NCBI GenBank assembly: GCA_937944445.1 | Contig: CALDYP010000045.1 | Location: forward strand, 16,887 to 80,886 | DNA length: 64,000 bases | Source of the DNA: an uncultured Anaerolineae bacterium | GTDB lineage: Bacteria > Chloroflexota > Anaerolineae > Aggregatilineales > Phototrophicaceae | Reading direction: 5' to 3' | In this document: positions 34,335-43,190 of the stretch, in pieces | Layout: each line of letters starts with the position of its first letter | How positions within the stretch are numbered: position 1 is the first letter of the stretch | Position numbers and translations under genes: made by a program | The notes under the pieces: model-generated | Databases searched by the model: none | Told to the model about the DNA's origin: nothing | What the model saw: only the letters and a program-made list of their open reading frames with translations

Positions 34335-35168
34335 CTACGATCCCCATTGCTTGGTATAGTACGGATAGTCGGGGTCGGCCACGTTGACCTCCCCGGGTTG
34401 GATGCCGCGCGCCACCAACTCCGCGGCAATCGCGCGGTAGATCGCCACTTTTTCGGCGATGTGCTGCCCCGTGCCCAGCCACACCTGCCAGCCGCCGGGG
34501 TCAACAAAGCCCAAGCCTTTGGCCGGCTCATAGCGCAGGCGGGTCACGGTTGGGATGAGCGTTTGCACTTGCAGCGCGCCCAACACCAGCTCCGGGCTGA
34601 CGCGCCCGCGGTCGCTCATCGGCCCCTCTGGCACGAACTCCGAGGCCTGCACGACGAGCAGATCAGGCCGATCGACACGCTGCGCCATGATGCGCCCCTG
34701 CACATCGACCCACACCGCCGCCCCGCCCTGCTCCCAGACGAGGGCCGGTTCGCGCTCTTCAACCACGATGTGCACCATCTGCGGCGGCCATGTGACCCGC
34801 ACGCGCGCATCAGCGATGCTCGGCGAGCGCAGCAGGTTCTCACGCACTGCCTGCGGGTTCACCCAGAAGATGTGCATGTTGGCGATGTCCGCAAACGCGA
34901 ACACCTCTTCTTTGGTCAGGTACTTCAGGCCGCCCACCGCGATGCTGCGCACGTAGAACACGCCCGACGTGTAGAAGAACACCAGCACCAGCGACAGCAC
35001 GACGATGATCGCCGCGCTCACCCAACGCCAGCTAAAGCCCTTGTCGCGCGGGGCGCTGTGGTTGAGGGCGATCGGTTCGGTGCTGGGTGTGATGCGGCTG
35101 TCGCGCAGCACACCGGTGTAGCCTGTGCCGCGCTGCCGTCGTTCACGGCGGTTGCGTGTGCCTATCAT
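34335..35168 (-). CDS. ftsQ: Cell division protein FtsQ/DivIB
   Basis: 277 residues. A basic cytoplasmic tail (~1-47) is followed by one membrane helix (~48-68, AAIIVVLSLVLVFFYTSGVF) and a POTRA domain beginning VRSIAVGGLKYLTKEEVF, with VNPQAVRENLLRSPSIADARV. The FtsQ domain then has EREPALVWEQGGAAVWVDVQG. It recruits FtsL/FtsB partners to the septum. It stands between murB and ftsA, as in many dcw clusters. There is no ddl gene here. Confidence 0.93.
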   Translation of the reverse strand: MIGTRNRRERRQRGTGYTGVLRDSRITPSTEPIALNHSAPRDKGFSWRWVSAAIIVVLSLVLVFFYTSGVFYVRSIAVGGLKYLTKEEVFAFADIANMHIFWVNPQAVRENLLRSPSIADARVRVTWPPQMVHIVVEEREPALVWEQGGAAVWVDVQGRIMAQRVDRPDLLVVQASEFVPEGPMSDRGRVSPELVLGALQVQTLIPTVTRLRYEPAKGLGFVDPGGWQVWLGTGQHIAEKVAIYRAIAAELVARGIQPGEVNVADPDYPYYTKQWGS

Positions 35169-35236
35169 CCCGCAAGCTCTGTCTGACTAGTCTTTCTTTT
35201 CAATCATAGTCTATTGGGGGCACATGTGCAATTCAG

Positions 35237-36139
35237 TCACCACTCCCCGACGAACTGGATCTCCGGCTCCAGCCAGACGCCGCAGCGCTCTTGCACCACC
35301 TGTTGGACGTGTTCGATCAGCGCGCGGTAGTCGGCAGCGCGGGTGTGGCCGTCGCTCAGGAAGAAGTTGGCGTGCAGCGGCGAGACCTGCGCCGTGCCGA
35401 TCTGACAGCCTTTGAGGCCGCACGCCTCGATGAGCCGCCCTGCGTAGTCGTTGGGGGGGTTCTTGAAGACGCTGCCGAGGCTCGCGCCCGTGGGCTGAGT
35501 GCGGCGGCGGTGGGCCGTGTATTCGGCCATGCGCGCGTGGATCGCGTCGGGGTCATCCGTTGTGAAGCGCAGGCGAACAGTCAGCACGAAGAATGGCGCG
35601 GGGTGATGCTTGAGCGCAGACGCGCGGTAGCCGAATTGCAGCCGTTCGGCCGGCCATGTCTCAATCGTGCCGTCGGCGTGGGCAATGCGCGCGTCTACGA
35701 CGCTGGCCGCCATGTCTGAGCCGTGCGCGCCCGCGTTGTTCACCAGCGCCCCGCCGAGCGTGCCCGGCACGCCGATGGCCCATTCAAAGCCGCGCCAGCC
35801 GCGCGCCGCCGCTGCCCGCGCCAGCGCCAGCAGGCCTGTCCCGGCCCGCGCCGTCACCGTGCCATCGGCCTGCCAGTCGAAGCCGGCTGCGCGGTTGACG
35901 ATCACCAGCCCACGCACGCCCGCATCGCTCACGAGGATGTTGGCCCCACCGCCGATCACGCGGACGGGCACGCCCGCTTGCAGCGCCGCGCTGAAGAGCG
36001 CCACGAGCTGATCGTCCGTCGTCGCGCTGTCAGCCACGAAGAGGTAATCCGCTGGCCCGCCGATGCGCGCCGCGGTGTACTTGCCGATGGGCTGCTGCTG
36101 CGGCAACCCCGCCGCGATCTGCGCCCAACTGGTCATCAC
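35237..36139 (-). CDS. murB: UDP-N-acetylenolpyruvoylglucosamine reductase
   Basis: 300 residues. Reduces UDP-GlcNAc-enolpyruvate to UDP-MurNAc with FAD. Seen: NTAARIGG-like KYTAARIGGPADYL, the FAD site VIGGGANILVSDAG, the loop EWAIGVPGTLGGALVNNAGAHG, the active-site serine in GASLGSVFKNP, and the C-terminal glutamate in EPEIQFVG. Its ATG overlaps the murC stop by four bases. Short type II MurB by length. Confidence 0.97.
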   Translation of the reverse strand: MMTSWAQIAAGLPQQQPIGKYTAARIGGPADYLFVADSATTDDQLVALFSAALQAGVPVRVIGGGANILVSDAGVRGLVIVNRAAGFDWQADGTVTARAGTGLLALARAAAARGWRGFEWAIGVPGTLGGALVNNAGAHGSDMAASVVDARIAHADGTIETWPAERLQFGYRASALKHHPAPFFVLTVRLRFTTDDPDAIHARMAEYTAHRRRTQPTGASLGSVFKNPPNDYAGRLIEACGLKGCQIGTAQVSPLHANFFLSDGHTRAADYRALIEHVQQVVQERCGVWLEPEIQFVGEW

Positions 36140-37500
36140 AAGCCCCCCCGCGCCGCGAGGAACTGCTCACCGATTTGGGGGGCGTCGCCCGCGCTCATGA
36201 TCAAGATCACCGCCGGCGCGGTGACTTCTGCGATCAAGGCCTGCGCCGTCGCGTGCAGGTCGCCGGTGGCGCGCGCATCCGGGTGCTGCATGCGCGCTAC
36301 GACGTCGCGGCTGTGGACACGATCCGTGAACGCCTCGCGCGCAGGGAAGATGTCGGTTACGAGCGCGTGGTGGGCGCGGTCGAAGGCGCGCGCGTACTCG
36401 TCGCGCAGCTCCAGTGTGCGCGAGAAGGTGTGCGGCTGCCAGACCGCCCACAGCGTATGCTCCGGGTAGCGCTGCCGCGCCGCCTCAATCGTCGTGGCAA
36501 TCGCGGTCGGGTGGTGCGCGTAGTCGTCGATGACGATCACGCCGTCCGCCTCGCCTTTGACCTCGAAGCGGCGGCCTGTCCCGCGGAAGGTCGCCAGCGC
36601 CGCCAGCCCATCCCGCAGCGGCACGCCGTAGGCTGCTGCTGCCAGCGCCGCCCCCAGCGCGTTGAGCGCGTTGTGCTGCCCGTAAACCCTCACAACGGCC
36701 TCGGCGGCGGGGTCGTCGCCGTGGCAGACGTCAAACCGCATCTCATCGCCCGCATAACGTAGATCACGGGCGCGCCACTCGCCCCCGCTCAAGCCGTAGG
36801 TCACGACTGGCGCAGGGCTGACCGCGGCCAGCCGCCGCGCGTCGCCCTCCGCACAGACGATGAGCCGCCCGTCAGGGTCGAGCTGGCGCACGAACGCTTC
36901 AAAGCTGGCGATCATCGCGTCATACGTTGGGAAGAAGTCGGGGTGGTCGTACTCAAGGCTGGTCACGAGCGCCACGTATGGCCGCAGGCCGTGGAACATG
37001 TTGTCGTATTCGTCTGCCTCGATCACGAAGGCGCGGCCTACGCCGTGACGCGCGTTGTCGCCAGTGTTGGCCAACACGCCGCCCACGATGTAAGAGGGGT
37101 CGTGACCAGTCGCCCGCAGGATGTGTGCCAGCATGGCGCTAGTGGTGGTCTTGCCGTGCGTGCCGGCGACGGCCAGCGTCTGCCGCCCATCCAGCAGCGC
37201 CGCCAACATCTCGGAACGCTTCAAGACGGGCACGCCGCGCTCGTGGGCGGCGCGCACCTCTGGGTTGTCGGGCTGTACCGCCGACGAGATGATGACCGCC
37301 TGCGCCGCGCCGATCTGCCCCGCGGCGTGCCCGATGAACACCCGCGCCCCCGCCGCCGCCAACTGGCGCGTGAGAGCGTTCTCCGCCCGGTCAGAGCCGG
37401 TGACGGTATACCCCTGTTGGAGCATCACCCGCGCGATGGCCGACATCCCAAAGCCGCCCACGCCCACGAAGTGCACTGGCTGGTCGAGCGAAAAGCGCAT
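36136..37500 (-). CDS. murC: UDP-N-acetylmuramate--L-alanine ligase
   Basis: 454 residues. Adds L-Ala to UDP-MurNAc in the cytoplasm. Seen: HFVGVGGFGMSAIARVM at the N terminus, the ATP loop VAGTHGKTTTSAML, the EADEYDNMF and SLEYDHPDFFP metal-binding region, and the C-terminal VIDDYAHHPTAIATTI. It is a full-length family member. It follows the CvpA-like pair closely and is coupled to murB. Confidence 0.98.
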   Translation of the reverse strand: MRFSLDQPVHFVGVGGFGMSAIARVMLQQGYTVTGSDRAENALTRQLAAAGARVFIGHAAGQIGAAQAVIISSAVQPDNPEVRAAHERGVPVLKRSEMLAALLDGRQTLAVAGTHGKTTTSAMLAHILRATGHDPSYIVGGVLANTGDNARHGVGRAFVIEADEYDNMFHGLRPYVALVTSLEYDHPDFFPTYDAMIASFEAFVRQLDPDGRLIVCAEGDARRLAAVSPAPVVTYGLSGGEWRARDLRYAGDEMRFDVCHGDDPAAEAVVRVYGQHNALNALGAALAAAAYGVPLRDGLAALATFRGTGRRFEVKGEADGVIVIDDYAHHPTAIATTIEAARQRYPEHTLWAVWQPHTFSRTLELRDEYARAFDRAHHALVTDIFPAREAFTDRVHSRDVVARMQHPDARATGDLHATAQALIAEVTAPAVILIMSAGDAPQIGEQFLAARGGL

Positions 37501-37506
37501 AGGCGG

Positions 37507-38037
37507 CTACAGCAAGACGAAGACGATGAACAGCATCACGATCACGATCACCGCCAGCAGGTCGCCCGTTCCGCTCGCGCCGCCGCCCACCAACACCAGC
37601 GGGATCGTGTTGATGTTCTGCGCGCTGGGGCTGTTGACGGCGGGCGCAGTGATGAACTGCTGGAAGGGGTATTCGTTGATGTCCAGCAGATACCAGATGC
37701 CCCCGCCCAACAGGTAACCGTTCAAAAAGCCGACCACCGCGCCGAGCACCCCCGCGCCGAGGTTGTTGCGCGCGCGCGCCTGCACCCCGCGCAGCTCACG
37801 GTTTTGATAGACGGTGAAGGTGATAAACAGCAGGATGGCCAATTCGATCAAGAAGATCTGCTCACGCGGCAGCGTGAAGAACAACAGCCCGCGCGTGGCG
37901 TTGTCGAACTGCAAGATGGCGAACATGGCCAGCAGCAGCCCGCCCGTCGCCACCAGCTCTTGGTTCCACCCGCGCAGGAAGCCGATGATGCCGAAGGCCA
38001 GCGCGAAAATCCACATCATCGAGTAGAGTTCAACCAT
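37507..38037 (-). CDS. CvpA-like membrane protein, copy 2
   Basis: 176 residues with about four membrane helices. The opening MWIFALAFGIIGFLRGWNQE resembles the GxxxGxxRG-E start of CvpA-family proteins. It shares QFDN-TRG and VGFLNGYLLGGGIWYLLDIN with the gene upstream, so the two are tandem paralogues. CvpA proteins affect envelope integrity in other bacteria. The position inside a dcw cluster, six bases before murC, hints at a wall or division role; that is inference. Confidence 0.7.
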   Translation of the reverse strand: MVELYSMMWIFALAFGIIGFLRGWNQELVATGGLLLAMFAILQFDNATRGLLFFTLPREQIFLIELAILLFITFTVYQNRELRGVQARARNNLGAGVLGAVVGFLNGYLLGGGIWYLLDINEYPFQQFITAPAVNSPSAQNINTIPLVLVGGGASGTGDLLAVIVIVMLFIVFVLL

Positions 38038-38050
38038 GTGCGCCCCTCCT

Positions 38051-38599
38051 CTAGATCAACGCTAAGACGACGATGAACAGCGCCACCACCGCCAGCGACA
38101 GCAGATCGCCGTTGGTTCCGTTGTTCGTCAACACGTAGAGCGGCAAGTTGGCGATGGCCGAGGCGCTGGCCGTACCCGGCGGCGGGGCGACGATATAGGG
38201 CGCAAGCGGGTACTGCCCGTTGGGCAGGCGGTTGATGTCCAGCAGATACCAGATCGTGCCGCCGATGAGGTAGCCGTTGGCGAAGCCCACCAGCGCCCCC
38301 AGCGCGCGCGTCTGCAGCGGATCGCGGTTGTCTTGGCGCTGCCCCGTCTGGCGACCGATGCGGTCGTCATAGGCCAACCCCACGATGATCAAGAACAGGA
38401 TCGTCTGGATGTAGAAGCGCTGATCGTTGGGGAACGCCAGCAAAACTTGCCCACGGATGACGTTGTCAAACTGGAACAAGCCAAACAAGCCGAGCATGAT
38501 GCCCGCCATCGAGATGATTTCTTTCGTCCAGCCGCGCCGCCAGCCCAACACCCCGAAGATGATCGCCAGCGCCCACACCAGAATGTTTAGTTCGATCAC
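38051..38599 (-). CDS. CvpA-like membrane protein, copy 1
   Basis: 182 residues with about four membrane helices; N-terminal VWALAIIFGVLGWRRGWTKE. It shares FQFDNVIRG and GALVGFANGYLIGGTIWYLL with copy 2 (identity concentrated in these blocks). Its ATG overlaps the murG stop by four bases, so it is co-translated with murG. Function is not established. An alternative is a Chloroflexota-specific division protein outside the CvpA family. Confidence 0.7.
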   Translation of the reverse strand: MIELNILVWALAIIFGVLGWRRGWTKEIISMAGIMLGLFGLFQFDNVIRGQVLLAFPNDQRFYIQTILFLIIVGLAYDDRIGRQTGQRQDNRDPLQTRALGALVGFANGYLIGGTIWYLLDINRLPNGQYPLAPYIVAPPPGTASASAIANLPLYVLTNNGTNGDLLSLAVVALFIVVLALI

Positions 38600-39693
38600 G
38601 TCTCGTCACCCGCCAACCGGATCAACTCCTGCGCCAGCGCCGCCGCGCCCTCACGGGCTACGCTGCGGGCGGCTGCGCGCATTGCTTCCCATTGTACCGT
38701 ATCTTGCAGCAGTCTGCGGAGTGTAGGCAGAAGCTGCTCAGCCATGTGCTCATCGTTCAGGCGGATGGCCGCGCCGCGCTCTGCCAGCCAGTCGGCGTTG
38801 GTGCGTTGATAGCGCCATGCGTGCGGATAGGGCACGAGCACCGCCGGCAGCCCAAAATGGGGCAGTTCCCCCAGCGCGCTGGCCCCCGCGCGGCACACCG
38901 CCACATCCGCTGCCGCCAGCGCCAGCGCCATCTCGGCGTGCAGGTAGCTGAAGGGGTGATAGTGCGGGTGCGGCGGCGTGGCGGCCTGTGACCGTTCCCA
39001 GTCGAGCGTGCCCGTCACGTGGATCACCTGCACGCCGTCGGCCAGCAGCTCGGGCAGGATGGCCTCCAGCGCTTGGTTGATGCTGCGCGCGCCGCGGCTG
39101 CCGCCGAAGACGAGCAGCGTCCGCCGCTGCGGGTCAAGCTTGAAGTGCGCTTGCCCGGCGGCGCGCGTGGCGGTCAGCATCGATTGGCGCAGCGGGTAGC
39201 CCGTGACGACCGTCTGCCTCGGCTTGAAATAGCGCTGCGACGCCTCAACCGTGACGGCTACGCGCGGCCCCAACTTGGCGAGGTATTGGATCGTCTGGCC
39301 GGGTTCGACGTCCGGCAGGTAGACCAGCATCGGCACGCGCCGCGCCCACGCCGCCAGCGCCACCGGCACGTTGGGCCAGCCGCCCGTCAGCAGGATGGCC
39401 TGCGGGCGCTGCTGTTGGATCAAGCGCGCGGCCTGCGCCACGCCCAGCGCGATCTGGCCGAGGCTGCGCGCCGCCCGCAGCGCCCCCACCCCATTGAGTG
39501 GCCCCGCGCTCACCTCGGCGTAGTGGTCGAGCTGCGCGTCGCTCTGCGCAATGAGCGGGCGCTCAAAGCCATCGGTTGAGCCGACAAAGGTGATCGTGTG
39601 GGGCTGGCCGCCCTTACGCAGCGCCTCCACGACGGCCAGTGCGGGATAGATGTGTCCGCCCGTCCCGCCAGCGCCGATCAGCAGTCGCGCCAT
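38596..39693 (-). CDS. murG: UDP-GlcNAc:lipid I N-acetylglucosaminyltransferase
   Basis: 365 residues. Converts lipid I to lipid II on the inner membrane face. Seen: the N-terminal GAGGTGGHIYPALAV, the TGGWPNVP loop, GGSRGARSINQAL (donor-binding glycine loop), and CRAGASALGELPHFGLPAVLVPYP (nucleotide-sugar motif). The ATG chosen follows GGAGAC; nine further in-frame residues upstream are possible. The first 80 bp overlap the 3' end of ftsW in another frame. Confidence 0.96.
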   Translation of the reverse strand: MARLLIGAGGTGGHIYPALAVVEALRKGGQPHTITFVGSTDGFERPLIAQSDAQLDHYAEVSAGPLNGVGALRAARSLGQIALGVAQAARLIQQQRPQAILLTGGWPNVPVALAAWARRVPMLVYLPDVEPGQTIQYLAKLGPRVAVTVEASQRYFKPRQTVVTGYPLRQSMLTATRAAGQAHFKLDPQRRTLLVFGGSRGARSINQALEAILPELLADGVQVIHVTGTLDWERSQAATPPHPHYHPFSYLHAEMALALAAADVAVCRAGASALGELPHFGLPAVLVPYPHAWRYQRTNADWLAERGAAIRLNDEHMAEQLLPTLRRLLQDTVQWEAMRAAARSVAREGAAALAQELIRLAGDET

Positions 39694-40858
39694 ATTGTCT
39701 CCGTTGTGTGGTTGCGCCACGCTGAGCCGAGACCCGCGCCACGCTCAAAATCAACCCGAAGCCTACCATCAACACCAACAAGGCCGAGCCGCCGTAGCTG
39801 ATGAAGGGCAGCGGCAGCCCCGACGAGGGGATGACCGCGGTCATCACGGCGATGTTCATCAGCGACTGAATGGCCACCCACGACGTCAACCCCGCCACCA
39901 ACAGCGACCCGAACGGGTCCACCGCCCGCCGTGCGATCTGAAAGCCGCGGATGATATACGCCACGAACAAGCCCACCACCACCACCGCGCCCATCACGCC
40001 CAGCTCCTCGCCGATCACAGCAAAGATGCTGTCCGTGTGGGGCGCGGGCAGCGACTCAATCTTCTGCTCGCTCTGGCCGAGGCCGCGCCCCAGCCACCCG
40101 CCGTTGACGAACGCGATGATCGCCTGTTGAGTGTGGTAGTTGTTGCGCATCGGGTCTTGCAGGCCGATCAAGTAGCTGTTGACGCGGTCTTGGGCGTAGG
40201 GCGTCGCCTGCACCACGCCCAAGCCGATCACCCCCGCCACAGTAAAGCCGACGATGAGGTAGACCAGCCGCGCGCCAGACAGGAAAAACATGATGAACGC
40301 CGTCAACGCGATGATGACCGCCGAGCTGAGATCCGGCTGCAGCGCCACCGGCACGATCACGACGCCGGTGATGACGCCGAACAAGATCATCCCGACCAGC
40401 GTATCCGGGCGGGCGTTCTTGGCGCTCAACCACGCGGCCATGTAGATCACCGTGGCCAGCGTCGCCAGCTCGCCGGGCTGCAAGCGCCCAGCAATCAGCG
40501 AGCGGCGCGCGCCGAACGTCGTATCGCCCAGCGCCAACACGCCGACCATGACGACGATCGTCCCGAACAGAATGAGCGGCGCGAACCGCTTCCAGAAGCG
40601 ATAATCGACCACCGCGAACACCGTCGCCGCCGCGCCGCCGATCAGCACGTTGCGCAGTTGATCCATGAACAACTGCTGATTCCAGTAGAACGTTGTGCTG
40701 TAGACCATCATCGAGCCAATCGTCAGCAACACGCCGACGATGAGCAGCATCGGCTTGTCCAGCGTGGCCCACAAGCCCAGCCGTTCCTCGCGCTTCACCT
40801 CGCCAGACGGCGCGGCTGACCGCCTGCGGGGCGTCGTTTCCAATGTTCGATCTGTCAT
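39614..40858 (-). CDS. ftsW: SEDS glycosyltransferase FtsW
   Basis: 414 residues with ten predicted membrane helices. Polymerises lipid II at the septum together with FtsI. Seen: MVYSTTFYWNQQLFMDQL, AGRLQPGELATLATV, LQPDLSSAVIIALTAF, the large external loop with GGWLGRGLGQSEQKIESLPAPHTDSIFAVIGEELG, and SSGLPLPFISYGGSALLVLM. The long Arg-rich C-terminal tail exists only because the reading frame runs 80 bp into murG. The start opens MTDRTLETTPRRR. Confidence 0.96.
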   Translation of the reverse strand: MTDRTLETTPRRRSAAPSGEVKREERLGLWATLDKPMLLIVGVLLTIGSMMVYSTTFYWNQQLFMDQLRNVLIGGAAATVFAVVDYRFWKRFAPLILFGTIVVMVGVLALGDTTFGARRSLIAGRLQPGELATLATVIYMAAWLSAKNARPDTLVGMILFGVITGVVIVPVALQPDLSSAVIIALTAFIMFFLSGARLVYLIVGFTVAGVIGLGVVQATPYAQDRVNSYLIGLQDPMRNNYHTQQAIIAFVNGGWLGRGLGQSEQKIESLPAPHTDSIFAVIGEELGVMGAVVVVGLFVAYIIRGFQIARRAVDPFGSLLVAGLTSWVAIQSLMNIAVMTAVIPSSGLPLPFISYGGSALLVLMVGFGLILSVARVSAQRGATTQRRQYGATADRRWRDGRTHLSRTGRRGGAA

Positions 40859-40888
40859 GCGCTGTGACCTTCTCGTGTTCCCACGTTG

Positions 40889-40917
40889 AGTATAGCCGAA
40901 TGCCTTATAATGGGCAA
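40889..40917 (-). promoter_or_regulatory. Candidate ftsW promoter, overlapping a divergent one
   Basis: Minus-strand TTGCCC and TATACT lie 17 bp apart, ~30 bp before the ftsW ATG. On the plus strand the same segment contains TATAAT (40906-40911) for the DUF4058 gene, with TTGAGT only 14 bp away. The two promoters would overlap and compete. Confidence 0.5.
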
Positions 40918-40942
40918 AAGGCAGACAGGCGGAGCACCGGAG

Positions 40943-41755
40943 ATGAGCCGCAGCAACCCCTATCGCGGCGTCAACGCTCATTTGAACAGTTGGCTGCAAC
41001 AAGACGACCGCTGGCGCGACTTCCACACGGTCTACCTCGCTTACTTGCGCAACACGCTGGCGCAGGCGCTCACAGGGCGCGGCTACCGTGTCACGGTCGA
41101 GCGATCAATTCAGCTTCGGATTGACCTGCCAACCCGCCCCAAACAGCCCGATCTGATCGTGCTCGACCCACAGGAACGCCCGACACAGCCCAGCGCGTAT
41201 GTGGTTCCTGCCTCAGCGCAAGTGATGAACTTGCACGAACTGCTCCTGCAAGATGACCCAGAAGACGAGCCGAGCGCAATAGCGGTCTATCATGCCTCTG
41301 GGCGGGTTGTGTTGTGGTTTGAGTTGCTTTCCCCTACCAACAAGGCTCCGTCTGGCGGGTTCGATGTCTACGCACTCAAGCGCCGCCAAATCCTGCAATC
41401 GGACATCGCTTTTGTGGAGCTTGACCTACTGCACGAGCAGCCACCAGCCTACAAACAGCTCCCAACGGTCACATCGTTTCGCCTCGTCGTCGTTCCGCCC
41501 GCATGGGGCGAGCCACGCCAGACTTGGCTGTTTCACTTTGAGGTTGATGAGCCGCTGCCGTCCCCCAGCGTGCCCATTGTAACAGGCGAGACGATCACGC
41601 TCCCATTAGAAGAGGTCTATCAGCGCGTCTTTGTCGAGAGCGCTTACGACGCAGATTTGGACTACACGCAGCTTCCGCTTCACTTTGAGCGCTACTCACC
41701 GGCGGCACAAGAGGCCGTCCGCGCGGTGATGCGCCGCGCTCAGTCGACGGCGTGA
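40943..41755 (+). CDS. DUF4058 family protein
   Basis: 270 residues from the ATG of MSRSNPYRGVNAHL, which follows GGAG. It has the DUF4058 opening (NPY.G.N..L..W ... W.DFH..YL..L...L), the ERSIQLRIDLP strand and the acidic PDLIVLDP and IEL-like VLWFELLSPTNKAPSGGFDVYALKRRQIL core. That core resembles PD-(D/E)xK-type nuclease folds, though activity is unproven. It sits on the opposite strand between murD (convergent, 7 bp apart) and ftsW (divergent), interrupting the dcw cluster. Confidence 0.85.
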   Translation: MSRSNPYRGVNAHLNSWLQQDDRWRDFHTVYLAYLRNTLAQALTGRGYRVTVERSIQLRIDLPTRPKQPDLIVLDPQERPTQPSAYVVPASAQVMNLHELLLQDDPEDEPSAIAVYHASGRVVLWFELLSPTNKAPSGGFDVYALKRRQILQSDIAFVELDLLHEQPPAYKQLPTVTSFRLVVVPPAWGEPRQTWLFHFEVDEPLPSPSVPIVTGETITLPLEEVYQRVFVESAYDADLDYTQLPLHFERYSPAAQEAVRAVMRRAQSTA

Positions 41756-41762
41756 CGCACGC

Positions 41763-43169
41763 TTATTCCAGCGCGTGCACCAACTGGCGGAAGTGCTCGC
41801 CGCGGGCCTCAAAGTCCCGATAGGCGTCGTAGCTCGTCCCGCCCGGCGAGAGCAGCACGACATCGCCCGCCTGCGCCACCTGCGCCGCCACCTGCACCGC
41901 TTCGTCCAGCGTTTCAACCCGCGTGAACACGCCTTGATCCGCCCCGCGCAGCGTGAGCAGCTTGGCCACCTTGTCGCTTACCTGCTTCTCGCCGGCCTTG
42001 CCAAACAGCACGATGTGGCGCGCCTTGCGCATCGCCAGCGACGCGGCCGCCTCCCACGGCAGGTCTTTGTCTGCGCCGCCCAACAGCAGCACCAGCGGCT
42101 CGTTGAAGCTGCGTAGCGCGGCGATCAACCGCTCTGGCGCGGTGGCGATACTGTCGTTGACGTAGGTCACATCGCGCAGCACGCGCACCACCTCCAAGCG
42201 ATGCGGCACAGCCTTGAAGCTGCGGATCGCCTCGCTCATCACCTCTGGCTCGATGCCCGGGCGATCCGTCGCAATGCCGAGGCTGCCCGCAATCGCGCAG
42301 GCCGCCAGCACGTTCAGCAGGTTGTGATCGCCGCGCAGCGGGACATCACCGCGCTCACACAGCACATGCGGCTGATAGTCATAGCTAGCCGACCCGGCCA
42401 AGATCAGGCGCTCGCCCATCAAGAACGCGCCGTCCGTGACTATCTTACGCGCGCTGAAGGTGACAATCTCGCCCTGCGCCACCGCCTCCAGCGCAAGGCT
42501 GTTCGCGTCGTCCTCACACAGCACGGCAATATCTGACGGGTACTGATGCAGGATGATGTTGGCCTTCGCGCGGATGTAAGCTTCCATCGTCTTGTGGCGG
42601 TCAAGGTGGTTGGGGGTGATGTTGAGCACCGCGCCCACCTGTGGGCTGACGCTCATCAGCTCCAGTTGGAAGCTGCTCAGCTCCATCACAACGACCGATT
42701 CAGGGGTGATCTGCGGCAGCACATCGAGCAGCACGTGGCCGATGTTGCCACCGATCCACGTCTCATAGCCGGCGCGGCGCACGATCTCGCCCGTGAGGCT
42801 GGTCGTGGTCGTCTTGCCCGCGCTGCCGGTGATGCCGATGATCGGCGCGGGGCAGCGCTCGATGAACAGTTGGGCGTCGTTGGTCAGCGGGATTCCCTTC
42901 TCCAACGCCAGCGCCACCAGCGGGTTGTCCAGCGGCACACCGCCCGACACGCACACCAGATCCACGCGCCGCAGCGCCTCCTCCGGATGCCCCCCAAAGA
43001 TAAAGCGCGTGTTGGGGTAGTCGTCGGGGTAGATGGTGAATTGATCAGCCGGGCGGCTGTCGTTCACCACGACGGACGCCCCCAACGTCGGCAGCCAGCG
43101 AGCCAGCGCTTGCCCCTGCCGCGCAAACCCTAACACCAAGACCCTTTTCCCGTTCAGCGCGTCTGGCAT
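41763..43169 (-). CDS. murD: UDP-N-acetylmuramoylalanine--D-glutamate ligase
   Basis: 468 residues. Adds D-Glu to UDP-MurNAc-L-Ala. Seen: VLVLGFARQGQALARWL, the ATP loop ITGSAGKTTTTSLTGEI, GGNIGHVLLDVL, VMELSSFQLELM, NITPNHLDRHKTMEAY, and the C-terminal LLLGGADKDLPWEA and LLSPGGTSYDAYRDFEARGEHF. It follows mraY by 21 bp and ends against the opposite-strand DUF4058 gene. Confidence 0.97.
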   Translation of the reverse strand: MPDALNGKRVLVLGFARQGQALARWLPTLGASVVVNDSRPADQFTIYPDDYPNTRFIFGGHPEEALRRVDLVCVSGGVPLDNPLVALALEKGIPLTNDAQLFIERCPAPIIGITGSAGKTTTTSLTGEIVRRAGYETWIGGNIGHVLLDVLPQITPESVVVMELSSFQLELMSVSPQVGAVLNITPNHLDRHKTMEAYIRAKANIILHQYPSDIAVLCEDDANSLALEAVAQGEIVTFSARKIVTDGAFLMGERLILAGSASYDYQPHVLCERGDVPLRGDHNLLNVLAACAIAGSLGIATDRPGIEPEVMSEAIRSFKAVPHRLEVVRVLRDVTYVNDSIATAPERLIAALRSFNEPLVLLLGGADKDLPWEAAASLAMRKARHIVLFGKAGEKQVSDKVAKLLTLRGADQGVFTRVETLDEAVQVAAQVAQAGDVVLLSPGGTSYDAYRDFEARGEHFRQLVHALE

Positions 43170-43190
43170 GTGCTTTACCTTGCTTGACTT

